This document shows, piece by piece, positions 25,809 to 37,300 of a DNA stretch of 64,000 nt (its first letter is position 1; each line of letters begins with the position of its first letter). The stretch comes from Cadophora sp. MPI-SDFR-AT-0126. Lineage: Eukaryota > Ascomycota > Leotiomycetes > Helotiales > Ploettnerulaceae. The position numbers and the translations under genes are program-made. The stretch is from NCBI GenBank assembly GCA_020747065.1, contig JAGMVK010000006.1:2046001-2110000 (forward strand), given 5' to 3'. Under the pieces are notes generated by a model. That model was not told the origin of the DNA. It searched no databases and saw only the letters and a list, made by a program, of their open reading frames with translations.

Positions 25809-27315
25809 ATGGCAGACTCAAACAAACGCAAAGAGAGATCTGGTGGTGATAGAGATCAGAGGGGCTCGAAGAGGAGTAGGGTAGGTCTGGACATCTCATT
25901 ATAGCCATGAACATGAGGACTCGTTTCTCAGAGGGCAAATTCACGCGAGGCTGCGTGATCACGAGCCGGCTGATTTTGCTCTCTTCGATAACTTGTCTCA
26001 CTGTTCTCTCCTACTACTTCTTTTTCCGTTCAATCGCTTTACATCTGGATATTGTACCATCGGGCAAAATTGTTCAGTCCATATGCGATTGTCCCGAAGT
26101 CACGTTTGCAAACCGGTGTTCTGACTCGCAACCAGGGAGGATCCGGTGGAAAATGGCAAACACCACATCAGAAAGCAAAGATTGCCTCTCGAGGAAGTGG
26201 GAAGATTGAGCCAGGTGATGTCGGTATCTGGGCAACCTGCGCCAAGAACATGGAAGGACGAGCCACCGAAGAGCTAAAGGTCATGTTTGAAGAGGTGAGG
26301 ATCCTATCTTTTTCTTATGGTCTATGTACTGATGGCCGCAAGTGCGCTGAGCGATTCTATGGTATCCAGCCAGGTTCAGGCGAGGATGCAGAGGACGGGG
26401 ACGATATCGAGGCGTCGATTCAGAAAGAGCTGGCTGCTTTGGATAACAAGCAAAGCACCACCAAGCTCTTCTCCCCTGTCCATCTGGACATTCCTTGTGT
26501 TCTGTTCTTCAAAACTGGCCCAGCCATTGAGCCAGTTGATTTTGTCCACAGGATATGCAGGGAGATCGTAGATAGGCCCGGTGTGAGGAGGATGAAATAT
26601 GTCAATCGACTGACGCCGATGGCATTGATGGCGAAGGCTACAGAGAGAGGACTTCAAGACTTGGGACATACGGTTCTCCAAAAACACTTCCAAATGGCTG
26701 CGGACGTTAGTGAAGAGCCCACACCGGGGGAAGAGAAATGCAGTGAGGGTATTCCAAATCCGTCAGTAAGTCAAGATCCAAGATCATTTTGCCGTGAAAT
26801 CATGATACGTGACGCACAAATATGTAGCGGACGATCCTGCTCCGAACAGGAGATATTTGGCGAAAGTGCATCGTTGATATTGGACAGTATGCCATCCGGC
26901 CAACAACACGGGCTCATACAGCACCTCTCAAACGAGACCTGGTGATCAAGTCAATCGCCGACTCAATATCAAACGTGCACAAGGTGGACCTCACTACTCC
27001 CGACAAGGTCATCCTCGTGGAGATCTTTCAGGTAAGACTCCACGTGGCAATTCCCTTGCATTCTTCACAATTACATTTCTGGCAGCTCGTTTACTGATTC
27101 GCAATGCATAGTCGGTGTGTGGAATGAGCGTCGTCGGCAGCGATTGGGAAGCACTGAAGCGTTTCAACCTCGCGGAGCTCTATCAGAAAGACAAAGCGTC
27201 AAATGCAACAACTCCTGCAAAGCCGGAGGAGGCTAAATTACGAAGCGTAACGAAAGACGAAGCTGACGTGGAGTCTGCTGCTGTTACAACTGCAAGCAGC
27301 AAAGCAGAGAAATAG
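25809..27315 (+). CDS. TAN1: THUMP-domain tRNA acetylation cofactor Tan1
   Basis: Tan1 binds tRNA through its THUMP domain and helps the Kre33/NAT10 enzyme form ac4C12 in tRNA-Ser and tRNA-Leu. My model has exons 25809-25880, 26136-26294, 26343-26765, 26828-27031 and 27112-27315, all phase 0, giving 353 residues. A lysine/arginine-rich start leads to GGSGGKWQ, then IEPGDVGIWATCAKNMEGRA, and AERFYGIQPG. The THUMP region has PCVLFFKTGPAIEPVDFVHRI and QYAIRPTTRAHTAPLKRD, then HKVDLTTPDKVILVEIFQ and SVCGMSVVGSDWEALKRFN. The second intron is 48 nt and open in frame, so its retention would add 16 residues. The 26766-26827 intron is the least certain, because the residues just after it are not well conserved. 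Confidence 0.85.
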
Positions 27316-30279
27316 AGTTTGAGGTCGAGCAAGTAGGCCGACGGGCAGGTGGCTCCAGATGTATATTCGCTACTGGCCAAGGATCTTGACCATACGAATG
27401 CGGAATTGCCTATGCTAGGAATATGACATGCAGTTGAAGGATCCAAAGACCCGTCCTTTGCTCGAAGGAAGTGCAGTTTGATGAGAATTTCCATACTGCC
27501 ATACCCAGATTAGCAGGCAAGAGTCCTGAATGTTGCCGTTCGCAATACAACTCATATTGGTATCTGCCTGACCACCCGCCACCAGCGCTTTGCAGCTCTC
27601 TGCAGCAGCTGCAATTACCGTACTCCTGCAGTGAGATGCATCAGCAGACGAGTTATTGCATGCTGCTCCGGTTTTAGTGTTATGCAGCATCACCAGTGCC
27701 CACAACTCCATCAAATCGTAACACGTTGACGAGATATGCAGATCTCGCCGAGCCCGTTCTTCCCAGATCTCATGCGAGGCGCTGTCTCCTCTTGACTTCA
27801 TATTTGAGTCATGACAGGCAGAAACAGATGTCATCGATGTCCTGAACCAACTCCTAAATATCATTCTGGCTCCGGCTCAGGCTGTCGATTTGACAGCTTG
27901 GAAGCCAACCATCCAGTCCAATCAAGTTGAACCACCACCATTCCCGTCCCTCATCTCAAAAGTCTGTGCTCCCGGTGCCAGCCCATCGCCAAGGTATCGC
28001 CGTCCTCTCCCCCCCTGCTAGCATGGAAACGCCAGACACTCGCTAGAAGCCTTCCAATCGGGATGATCTTTCAAATGATCTAACCGGATGCGAGCAAAAT
28101 TAACGAGTAAATGGATCTGCCACCAACAAACGGTCAGGGGCAAGTTTTGCGCGTCTACTTTTCTTTCAATCTGTTATTTCGGCATGGGTTGATTTGATCT
28201 GGTTGGTTGTGAAGAGCTCAGAGTTCCTTTGAATCCTTGCGAGAATTATACTCAGCACCCAGTCATACAGAAAAGTACGACTTGTGGCAGATTTCGAATT
28301 TCGGCGACAGACGAAGTGGGGTTGAAATGAAATCTGACCCCGCGCTCGCTCACATGGCAAGTCAGGGTTGTTTGCTGGTATTCCAGGATTGAAATCCTCC
28401 CTTGTCACCGCACCCGCACGGCACGAGAATAGAAGACAGCTTCATCAAGAACTCAAGCGGTTTGACATCTCATCGTTTGACATGCAAAAGTCAAATGGTC
28501 GTTCCGTTCTATTTTCTATTCTGCTGGGAATATACCTAAACGCTCCTGATCAGTGAATTGAACCAATGGTCAAGAAGCACAAACGAACAACCAAATGCCT
28601 CTACAGCTTAGGAATGAGTGATACGACTGTAACGTGGTGCTTAGAATGCCCTTGAGATCTCCAGATCAGCGGCTTCCATTGATTCCAATCATTCGGTTCG
28701 GTGATGAGCCAAGCCGGGCTGAACGGCGACTATCTGAGTCCAGCTCTCCATCTTTTCTTGCTTTCTTTCTCTCCACAAGGGAGTGGAGAGAGTGAGCGGA
28801 CCTCGGACCACGATCTCGCCTCTCATTACCAGATACAATTCGAAACCCACGCCAATCCGATCTCTTACAACAACAGCCTTGAAACATTAATCTCAGAAAT
28901 GCCACTATCAGGAGACTGAAACCAACATCCATTACAAGTACACTATTAAGCATAATTTCCAACACCACTCTAACACCATCGGAGAAGCCGTTTGCAGTGA
29001 AGTCACCGACCTCGTCTAATCCAACGCAAGCCACCCACTCACACCTCTCCTTTCTCTCCCTCGCCAGCTGACCCAGCCGCCTTCGATTCGCCCCTTACCT
29101 GAACCAACAACATGTTGCATGCCAGACCGCATAATATTTTGTTGGTCTCTACTCTGGCCTGCATACAATGTGCATGAGCGGCCGCATACTCGATATGTAG
29201 GTTCTATGCATCTTCGCTTATTGCCAACCAATAGGGGATTTTGCAGTGACATGTTTTGACGAGATCTCAGATTTGTCTAGCCAGCCCTGTCTTGCACGAG
29301 TTGATTTGCGTTGCGGGTGTCCATGCCAGTTGGTCATGAGCAGAGACCTTGCCCGTGAAATGAAGCTGAGGAAAGTCCCGCTCCCGAGCATCTGCATATG
29401 ATAGACAAAACAAAGTGCGTACCGACTGGATTGATAGGCCTGCCATGGCGGGCGGCTTTCCATTTCTCGCTTACCCTGGTCGAAAGAGATATGAGTTGGG
29501 TTTGGCTGTGGAATTTATGAAGTCCACAGCGTGGAAAGTGCATATCGAATCTCAATGGAGAATCGACGTGAGGAGGCAAGCGCCTCTGCCGTCGGGAGGC
29601 AGGCCAAGCACTTTCCATTCCTCTGATTTGAGTACTCCATACCGTACAGGACCCGCTACTGCTGCAAACGTACTCTCTTCTGACTTATATCAACACCAGC
29701 GGCTAATGTATGTATCTACCTCATGCTTACAGTCCTGCCCGTACAATGCAATGCAATGCATGAATTCGTCTATTCCATCCAATCAGTCTATTTTTCATTC
29801 AAAGCCAAAGGATATGACGTCGAGTCGTGCCTACCTCTACTGACTCTACGTTGAGTATTTGACAGTTGGCCACTGGACTCCTGGAATCGGAGACGAATTC
29901 TGAACTCTGCGAGTATCACATATATATGCGCTATCATCTCCAGCTTGCCCACCTTTCCAAAATACAGATCCTAATCTCCGGCCGGGTTCCATGGTTCTTT
30001 TCCCCAACTGTCAATCACATTTTCCTGGGGGCCTGCATGGAGCATTCACATCACATTACACAGCATAACATAGCACCTTTTTAATACACACGGACTCTCT
30101 TATCACCAGACTCCCAGATACGGACGACTCTATTGACCACATTCATTTGATGCAGCATACATACGCAAGCCAATTTACGAGAGGCGAACCAGAACCCAGT
30201 CCCGGACCCAGAAAAACGGGAGCGGAACTCCCCTGATCCAAGCCTTGCCGATTCCACACTTGCTTCCCGCCTCCGAGGT
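27316..30279. other. Intergenic, about 3 kb, no gene recognised
   Basis: Many short frames lie on both strands, none with recognisable protein character. There is a small direct repeat of AATGC near 29748-29762. The 3' end is the promoter and possible long leader of the APH-fold gene. Confidence 0.5.
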
Positions 30280-31821
30280 TTGAAGCTGGTCTGCCGGTTG
30301 GTTTTCTTGCGTTCTCGCTCGCTACCGCCATACAAGCCGTTGGCTTCGTTCATTCGTCCGTCCGTACCACTCGTTCGGTGTTCGTCTTATCAGCCAGACG
30401 ACGCCTCCAACAAACGGCACCCGGAAGGGGAGGTCGGGATTTATTACTTATATTACATGCCAGCTATACGGGAGCACCGGTTGCGACGCCGCCGTACGAT
30501 GGCCATGTCGTCCTCGTCCCCTCGAGCACGCATAGCAGTCTTACCGCCCCGTCACTCGCCATCACAGTCGTATTCCCACACCCACTACCAACGCCGGATG
30601 CCCTTGATGTACACCCTGCCCATCCAGCGGCTGAAAGAGATTGCCAGCCATGTCGTCCCCGGCGCAGTTCTTGGGACAGTCAAGGAGGTCAAGTCGACGC
30701 AGCTGCCGAGACTATATATCCTCAAGATGACGGATGGTCGTCCGTTACTGCTCTCCATCACTCCTAGACTCTCGGTGCGTTTGTTGAGGCACGAGGCTAC
30801 GATTATGGCGTCAGAAGCGAGTCTTTTGTTTTTCCTTGCCGAATCGACGAAGAGGCGATCGATATCACCAGCATTACCAGCCTCGCCTCGTAGCGACGGA
30901 GGGGAGCTTCGTTCAGAAGATATGGAATTGTCAGGGCTGGTCCCAAAAATCCTCGAGCATTCTTCGAATAATAGAGAAACTCCGTATCCGTACAGCATTT
31001 TCGAACCAACGAGAGGTACACCCATCTCGACAATCTCTCCTCCACTTAGTCTTGCCAGTCGCCGTTCAGTCGACAAACAAGTTGGTTCCTTTGCTCGAGC
31101 ACTTGCTTCTCGAAAATCACCTTGTGGGACCTTTGGAATGGCGAATCGGGTACTTCCTGATCCTTCGAGCAACATGCAGTCGTCGACGGCACCGAAGCTT
31201 GTGGGCTCTGAGACATGGTCCGAAGCCTTCAAGACCCTGCTCGAGGCTATCCTGCGGGACGGGGAGGATATGTCTGTTCTGCTGCCATACGAAACCATTC
31301 GTGCCCACTACAAACGGCTATCGTGGAGACTAGACGCAGTGACATCGCCTAGGCTAGTAGTCATTAACGTCAACCAGGACGCGAATGTGATGGTTGAGCG
31401 GACGATCGAAGAGGATGATTCAGAAGGGCCAAGCGAAGAAGTCATCCTGACTGGACTTCGCAATTGGAGCCAAGGTGTTTTTGGAGATCCTTTGATATCA
31501 AGCTGTTTCGAAAGTCCCAGCAAAGAGTTTCTTGAAGGGTGGGTCGAAGGCGGCGACGAGGTGATCGAGGACGAGGAGAATAAAGTGGGCAGGTTGCTGC
31601 TCTATCAGTGCTACAGAGCCGTGGTAGCCATCGTGACGGAGTACTACAGGCCACAGAGCGACAGTAGCAAGAGAGAATTGGAAGGCAGGAGGAAATTAAC
31701 GAGTGCGCTGAAAGTGCTTGACGAACTACTTAACGACGAAGACGAAGCGATCAAACGGGTACGGAGCATGTCGGTGGATATTATGAGTGCCGCAAAGAGA
31801 CAAAAGCTCAAGGGGGAATGA
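30280..31821 (+). CDS. APH-fold (aminoglycoside phosphotransferase-like) protein, probably catalytically dead
   Basis: A single-exon gene with an open frame of 513 codons. The first 59 codons look like leader sequence, so the true start may be Met60 (30457), Met74 (30499) or Met107 (30598). From about residue 110 the layout follows fungal APH-family proteins: LPRLYILKMTDGRPLLLSIT, a P-Y-S-I-F-E-P segment, then LDAVTSPRLVVINVNQDANVMVE, and ILTGLRNWSQGVFGDPL. In active members the last two blocks carry the catalytic Asp (WDLW..N type) and metal-binding Asp (G-I-I-D-W-E type). Here both positions read Asn. I therefore infer a pseudokinase or altered activity; substrate and role are unknown. The C-terminus ends with a basic AAKRQKLKGE. 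Confidence 0.65.
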   Translation: MKLVCRLVFLRSRSLPPYKPLASFIRPSVPLVRCSSYQPDDASNKRHPEGEVGIYYLYYMPAIREHRLRRRRTMAMSSSSPRARIAVLPPRHSPSQSYSHTHYQRRMPLMYTLPIQRLKEIASHVVPGAVLGTVKEVKSTQLPRLYILKMTDGRPLLLSITPRLSVRLLRHEATIMASEASLLFFLAESTKRRSISPALPASPRSDGGELRSEDMELSGLVPKILEHSSNNRETPYPYSIFEPTRGTPISTISPPLSLASRRSVDKQVGSFARALASRKSPCGTFGMANRVLPDPSSNMQSSTAPKLVGSETWSEAFKTLLEAILRDGEDMSVLLPYETIRAHYKRLSWRLDAVTSPRLVVINVNQDANVMVERTIEEDDSEGPSEEVILTGLRNWSQGVFGDPLISSCFESPSKEFLEGWVEGGDEVIEDEENKVGRLLLYQCYRAVVAIVTEYYRPQSDSSKRELEGRRKLTSALKVLDELLNDEDEAIKRVRSMSVDIMSAAKRQKLKGE

Positions 31822-31966
31822 TGAATAGAAGGAAAGAGAAGGTCTCTAGCATACTAGCGTTGGAGTTTTGGGCATTGGTGACACTTTGAAGGTTGTAACG
31901 TGGATGATACCCGAGGAACATTTAACGAAGTCAATGACCGTCGCTTCAATTCAATTCTTCTTGCTG

Positions 31967-34050
31967 TCAGGTGTTGCATCTTCTTCGTCGCGAGGTAGCT
32001 GCATCCCCATCATTCCCATGAGATTTCCTCCAGGACCTGGCATGCCTGCCTGGCTTTTGCATCCCCATCATTCCCATGAGATTTCCTCCAGGACCTGGCA
32101 TGCCTGCCTGGCTTTTGAAACTTTCAAGTAGGTTCTTGGCCAAGTTGAAATCGATGTCGATCTCGCCGTCGCTCTCATCATCGTCCGTGTCTTCGCCGAC
32201 TTTCTGCGCATCTTCCTTCCCAGACTTCGATTTGCCCCTAAGAGCTGGAGGTTTACTCGGTGTGGGGTCCAGATTTAATGCGCCAGCCTCGTTCAATTCG
32301 GCTTCCATTTGGTCCATGACTTTCTTAAGCTCGCTTGCTTCATCTTCTTCATCTTCCTCGTCACTATCAAGCTCTTGTATCCTGTCTCCACTAAAGTGAG
32401 TTTGGACAGGTCTGGAGGATTTGGCATCCATCTCTTCATCCTCTTGTGACGGCATACCCATCATCTCCCTCATCATTTTCGCAAATTCTTTCTCATCGAA
32501 ACTGACATCTTTATCCTCGTCCTCGCTATCATCATCGCCTTCGTCATCCTCATCGTCATCAATATCCATGTCGTCCATATCTGCGCCATCAATACCAGCG
32601 TCGTCATCGTTCAAGAATGCTTCGAATCGCTGGACCATTTTCTTCAAATCAGCTTGTGTCTTGGCGTCGCCGAACCCTGGAGGTGGATCTGGCCCGAAAC
32701 TGCCAGGAACCGTGGGTTTTTTGTCGCCCTTATTCTTTCCTTCCAACTCTCTTTCAAAATCCTCGAAATTGATGTCTAGCCACCTCTCATCATCTTCTCT
32801 TTCCACATCTTTCCACATCGAGATTTCTTCATCCGTGGGTAACACAACATCATCGTCAGTTTCCAGATCATCAATGAGAATTTTCAGCTCTCGGACCATT
32901 CGATTGTCTCCATTCTTGGGATCCGTAAGTAACATTTCGAAGCCGCAAGTGACTTTCATGCCCATCTCGAGTTGTGCATGCTTCCTGGCACCGATATGAT
33001 CAGATGGTGCGTGCTTTGCTGATTGAGACAGAATATCTTTCCATGATTCTGGTGGTGTAAACTGCTGCGATTTGAGCTGGGCATAGAGGACCTTAGTGAA
33101 CCGAGTTGAGATGGTCACAAGATCGACGGGAGGAAAGACAAGGTTTGAAGAGCTGCTTTTCAACGACTTCAATGCAATTGGATCGCGAAGATAGAAAGCT
33201 TCTACTGCTGGAGCGATGGAGGCAGGTCGGTGGTGTAGAAGGTAGGCCAACTTCCTTGGAATGGTAATAGGCGAGTGGTGCAAAGACGCGGTTATCTGAG
33301 ATGGGTAATTTCGGATTCTATAAAATGCTTCTTCTTCAAGTAAAGGAGAGTTTATGAGAATCTGGGGCGTAGAAGCGATGATTGCGATGGCTTCTTCAAG
33401 GGTAAGTGGTCTCGATATTGGAGCCGTAGCCGTAGCCTTGGCTGAGGCCGAAGCAGGAACTGCACTCAGGGGAATGATACGGAGTCTGTTGTTATTGATC
33501 CAAACCTGTTATTCATTAGACGTTAATCCCACAATACGAGAAAGATTTTTACTTGCCCGATTGTCAGCAATTTCTGGATTTAACCAACGAGGCAAAGCAT
33601 TCGCAGCTTCGATCAACAAGAATTCGCCATCGGTGTCCACAACTTTGATCCATAAGTTTGGAAATTTTGTGCTTAATTCTTTGAGAATATATACAATGAG
33701 CCATTCGTCCTCGACGGAATCGCCGTAATTTGTCAGACCATGAAGGTACATGAGTCCTGGACGCTAGTTTAGTGGTGGTAAGTCGAGCACGGCCATCAAA
33801 ACGAACCTTTACCACTCTCCAGCTCCAACTTGAATGCTTCTCGCTGCCAAATATACTCCTGCAATAGGCTTTCCGTCAATTTGAGGGACTCCTTGCGGAC
33901 TTCTTCTAGTCTTCCAAGAACTTCCTTCTGTGACTTGAGTCTAGAATCAATGATGAAAAGCGAGTACTCGACACAGTCTTCAGGTAGCCTCTTTGGAAAG
34001 CCTTCAAAGCCTTCTCCAAAGCCCTTAAAATCGTCCTCTGGGATCTCCAT
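31967..34050 (-). CDS. ECD: Ecdysoneless (ECD/SGT1) family protein with duplicated, frameshifted C-terminus
   Basis: ECD proteins are linked to pre-mRNA splicing (Prp8 binding) and cell-cycle control in animals; in fungi the role is less defined. Exons are 34050-33813, 33756-33557 and 33505-31967, 658 residues. The second intron uses a GC-AG pair (GCAAGT…AACAG). Signature stretches are LPEDCVEYSLFIID, NYGDSVEDEWLIVYILKELS, PEIADNRVWINNNRLRIIP and LEEAIAII. The C-terminal half is very acidic (DDEDDEGDDDSEDEDKD), as usual for the family. Near the end, a perfect 58-bp tandem duplication (32002-32117) shifts the frame. The last 30 residues become a basic tail ending SRRRRCNT, instead of the LPRDEEDATPDSKKN that a single copy would encode (stop at 31951). 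Confidence 0.9.
32002..32117. repeat. Perfect 58-bp tandem duplication inside ECD
   Basis: Two identical 58-bp units, 32002-32059 and 32060-32117, abut without spacer. The length is 19 codons plus one base, so the second copy changes the downstream frame of ECD. Perfect identity points to a recent event or an assembly artefact. Confidence 0.95.
33506..33556 (-). other. GC-AG intron in ECD
   Basis: The 51-nt intron starts GCAAGT rather than GTAAGT and ends AACAG. Splicing joins EIADNR to VWINNNRL in phase 0, which matches the conserved ECD sequence. There is no alternative GT donor nearby that keeps the frame. Confidence 0.8.
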
Positions 34051-34375
34051 AATGATAATGAATGAAGGATATTGTTACTGTCCTTTGGAAATCAAGGCTG
34101 AAGTTGAATGTTTGGAAATTTCTAGCTAGTTGTGGCCTGTGGCGTTGCGGCAAGCTCGGATCATGTGCAGGGTTGGGCCGCTAGTCTTGTTGCGGAAGTG
34201 GTGTAAACATTGAAGAAGTCGCGTCCGCGCAGAAACCGAACCTCAACATCCCACCGTCCGACCGCGCATTTGCTTGGAGTTCATGGCTACAACTGGGAAT
34301 TTTGCATAATCGCGACGTTTAGTAGTTCCTATTTTGCTTCTTCATTGAGCTGCGCAGGCTCCTACCAATTCCACC
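34051..34375. promoter_or_regulatory. Shared divergent promoter of ECD and the CM1/PACT gene
   Basis: Only 325 bp separate the two divergent start codons, so both promoters must lie here and may share elements. I recognise no specific factor site. Confidence 0.6.
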
Positions 34376-37300
34376 ATGGTGCAAGCTGGAGTTGGGGGTC
34401 TCGACACTCCACGAACGAATCTTGGAGATGCGACTTATCTCTCTACACAACAACTAGACTTCGATATATCACAGGAGCAGTCCTTCCAATCACCCTCGAA
34501 AGACAACAACAATCTCGTGCAACAACTTCAGAACGGCCGACGCGGCGCGATCAACCTTAAGACACCTCGAAGTCGCGCAACCCTCGGTGACAGACGAAAT
34601 CTTCCTGCAGGACTCGGCGGCGGCGAGTTCACGCCCTTACTCAAGAGCGCTACGAGAAACAGCGCGCTTCGAATCGGTAAAGAGAATGTTCCTGCGACGC
34701 CAGCATTTCTTAAGCCGGGGGGGTTAAGCAACATACCTGAAGATCTTAGTCCTCTACCTCATGGTAGCTCGGTATTCGGCGACTCTCGAAATGGCTCATA
34801 CATGGCGAGTACACCAATGCCACATATCGACAGCAGCAGTGCCGCCTCCACCCCAATGGCATTACTCCCTCGACGCAACGAAGGTCCAGGCGTTCTACAA
34901 GATGGCAATCAATTATCACTACGAGAGCAGGAAAATGTTATCGACAAAATAGAGAAGGAGAACTTTGGATTGAAGTTGAAGATACATTTCTTGGAAGAAG
35001 CTTTACGAAAGGCCGGACCAGGGTTCAGTGAAGCTGCCTTGAAGGAGAACACGGAGCTAAAGGTGGATAAAGTCACAATGCAGAAGGAGCTCCTCAGGTA
35101 CCGCAAGACTCTTGCCAGCGCAGAGAAAGACGTGGAAATATACCGGCAGCAATTTTTGGAGATGCAGGACAAAGTCCGGCGGAAACACGCGGGCCAGGAT
35201 CAGCAAAAGGAATTGGATCAAATGCGTGAGGCATTGGAAGAGCGCGAGGCAGAACTGAATCGGTATAAGAGTCAAGGGGCCCAGTTTCAGAATCTACAAG
35301 ATGAAGTCGATGATCTCAAAGCCGATTTGAGGGAAAAGGACCGCCTGCTCGACAACAAAGATGACGAATTGGATAACATCAAAGCTGATTTAAGGGAGAA
35401 AGATCGTCTGCTCGACAATAAGGATGATGAGCTCGAGAACCTGAAGGATGATATCGAGAAGCGCGACAACACTATTTCAGAGCTCCAAAATGACATCAAG
35501 GACGCTCAGCGCCGAGTTGTAGAGTTAGAAGAGAATGCACAAGTCAGCGAAGAGCTTGATGAAGCGAAGGAGACCATTGAGGAGCTGGAGCGGGCGTTGA
35601 AGCGCACTAAAGAGGAGGCCGAAGATGCCAAGGAGGAATTGGAACATGATCTGAAGCGCCTTGAGGAGGAAGCTGAAGATGCTAAAGAGGAGAGAAAGGA
35701 TGCAATCAGGGAGAAGGAACGTGCTGAAGCAGACCTTCAAGAACTGCAGGAAGAAATCGCGAACAAATCCATGACCACAAAAGGCCGGAGCCGACAAATC
35801 GAGGAGAAGGCCAATCGATTACAGGATGAACTGGAAGGCTTAAGAGAGAAGTACGCGACTCTCGAGGACGATCGTGCGGACAAAGTCCGCGAAGTCAAGA
35901 AGCTCAAGGAGAGGCTGGAGGATCTCAGTCAGGATAGCGAAGTCAAGGAGCAAAAGCTGAAGGACAAGATTGAACTTCTCCAGAATGAGAAGCAGTCTTC
36001 TTCCGAAGAACGCGAGTCTCTCTTGCAGCGTTTCCAGGCTCTGCAAACCGAAAAACAGGCTTCAACCCGGGAGCGAGAATCGCTCCTGAAGCGCATCGAG
36101 TTGATCCAGAATGAAAATCAGTTGTCAACCCAGGAACGGGAGTCATTCTTGAAACAAGTCGCGGCCATTCAGAACGAACTTCACCAAATATCAGATGAGA
36201 AAAACCTTCTCCAAATCCGCCACGATGCTCTGACGACTGAATCCGCCAGTCTCCAGAGAGACCTTGCAAGATCTCAAAAGACCATCGAGGACCTCGAAGA
36301 TAAGCTGGAACATGAGAAGACAATATCTCTCAACAACGAGCGCGAAGTACGGGACCAGTATCTCAATGAGATCAACCGTCTCAGTGATGAGATTGAGAAT
36401 TTGCAGGCTATGCAGAGACAACAGCAACGCGACGTAGATAGCCAACATGAAGTATGGGCCAGCGAGCGGAGAGGTCTAGAGTCGGAGAAAGAAATGGCAG
36501 AAGAAAAGGCTGCTGGCTTACAGCGAACGATCGACAGGCTGCAAGAAGCTGAAGGCACACTTTCTACCAAGGAATCCAAACTCAAGCAAGCCCTCGAGAG
36601 TGAGAAGGACAGACACACTAGCCAGGAATCTCTTCTCAATCGCCAAATCCAAGAGCTCAAGGACGATGTGGACAGACAATTCAATACTCTCGAAAGGAAC
36701 AAGGACGAGATTATGAGTCTTTCTGAGCAGCTGCGAATCAGCCATCGAGAACAGAAGGTTCTTACTGAAAAAGTAGAGGCTCTCGAGGATGAAGTCGAGA
36801 TCCTGCAGACAAGTCTGGACGAAGAGAGTGACCAAGCTAACCAGGACATCACGGCTGCCAAGCAAGAGTCCGAGAACCTTCGACGACAACTACAGTCAGT
36901 GAAGCAGGACCTGGCAAAGGCAGAATCAAAGGCTACCAGTGCACGGGCTGAGGTTGAGGCATTCCAGAACGACTTGCAAGCTGGTGAAGGGAGCAATCAG
37001 CAGCTCAACCAGAGCCTGAGAGACGTCGAGGCTCAGCTCGTTGGAGTCAGACAAGAAAAGCAAGGGATCCAGGATCAACTCTCAAGCCTTCAACTTGAAA
37101 TGCACTCCCTGCGTATTTCCAAGGCTGATGCGGAGGCAGAACGAGACGAGCTTCGGACCCAGTTAAGGACACTCCAACGGCAAGAGGAAGATACTTTCCG
37201 CCTAGACCAGGAGAGAGCCGATCTTCGCACATCGAAGATGAAGCTTGACAGTGAAATTCGACGACTTCGGGAAGAACACCGGCTTGCCCTTGCACAGCAG

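Noticed and set aside
36274..36996. 240-codon minus-strand frame rich in Ser/Cys/Leu
   Set aside because: Antisense of the coiled-coil gene; the composition is the complement of Glu/Lys/Arg codons.
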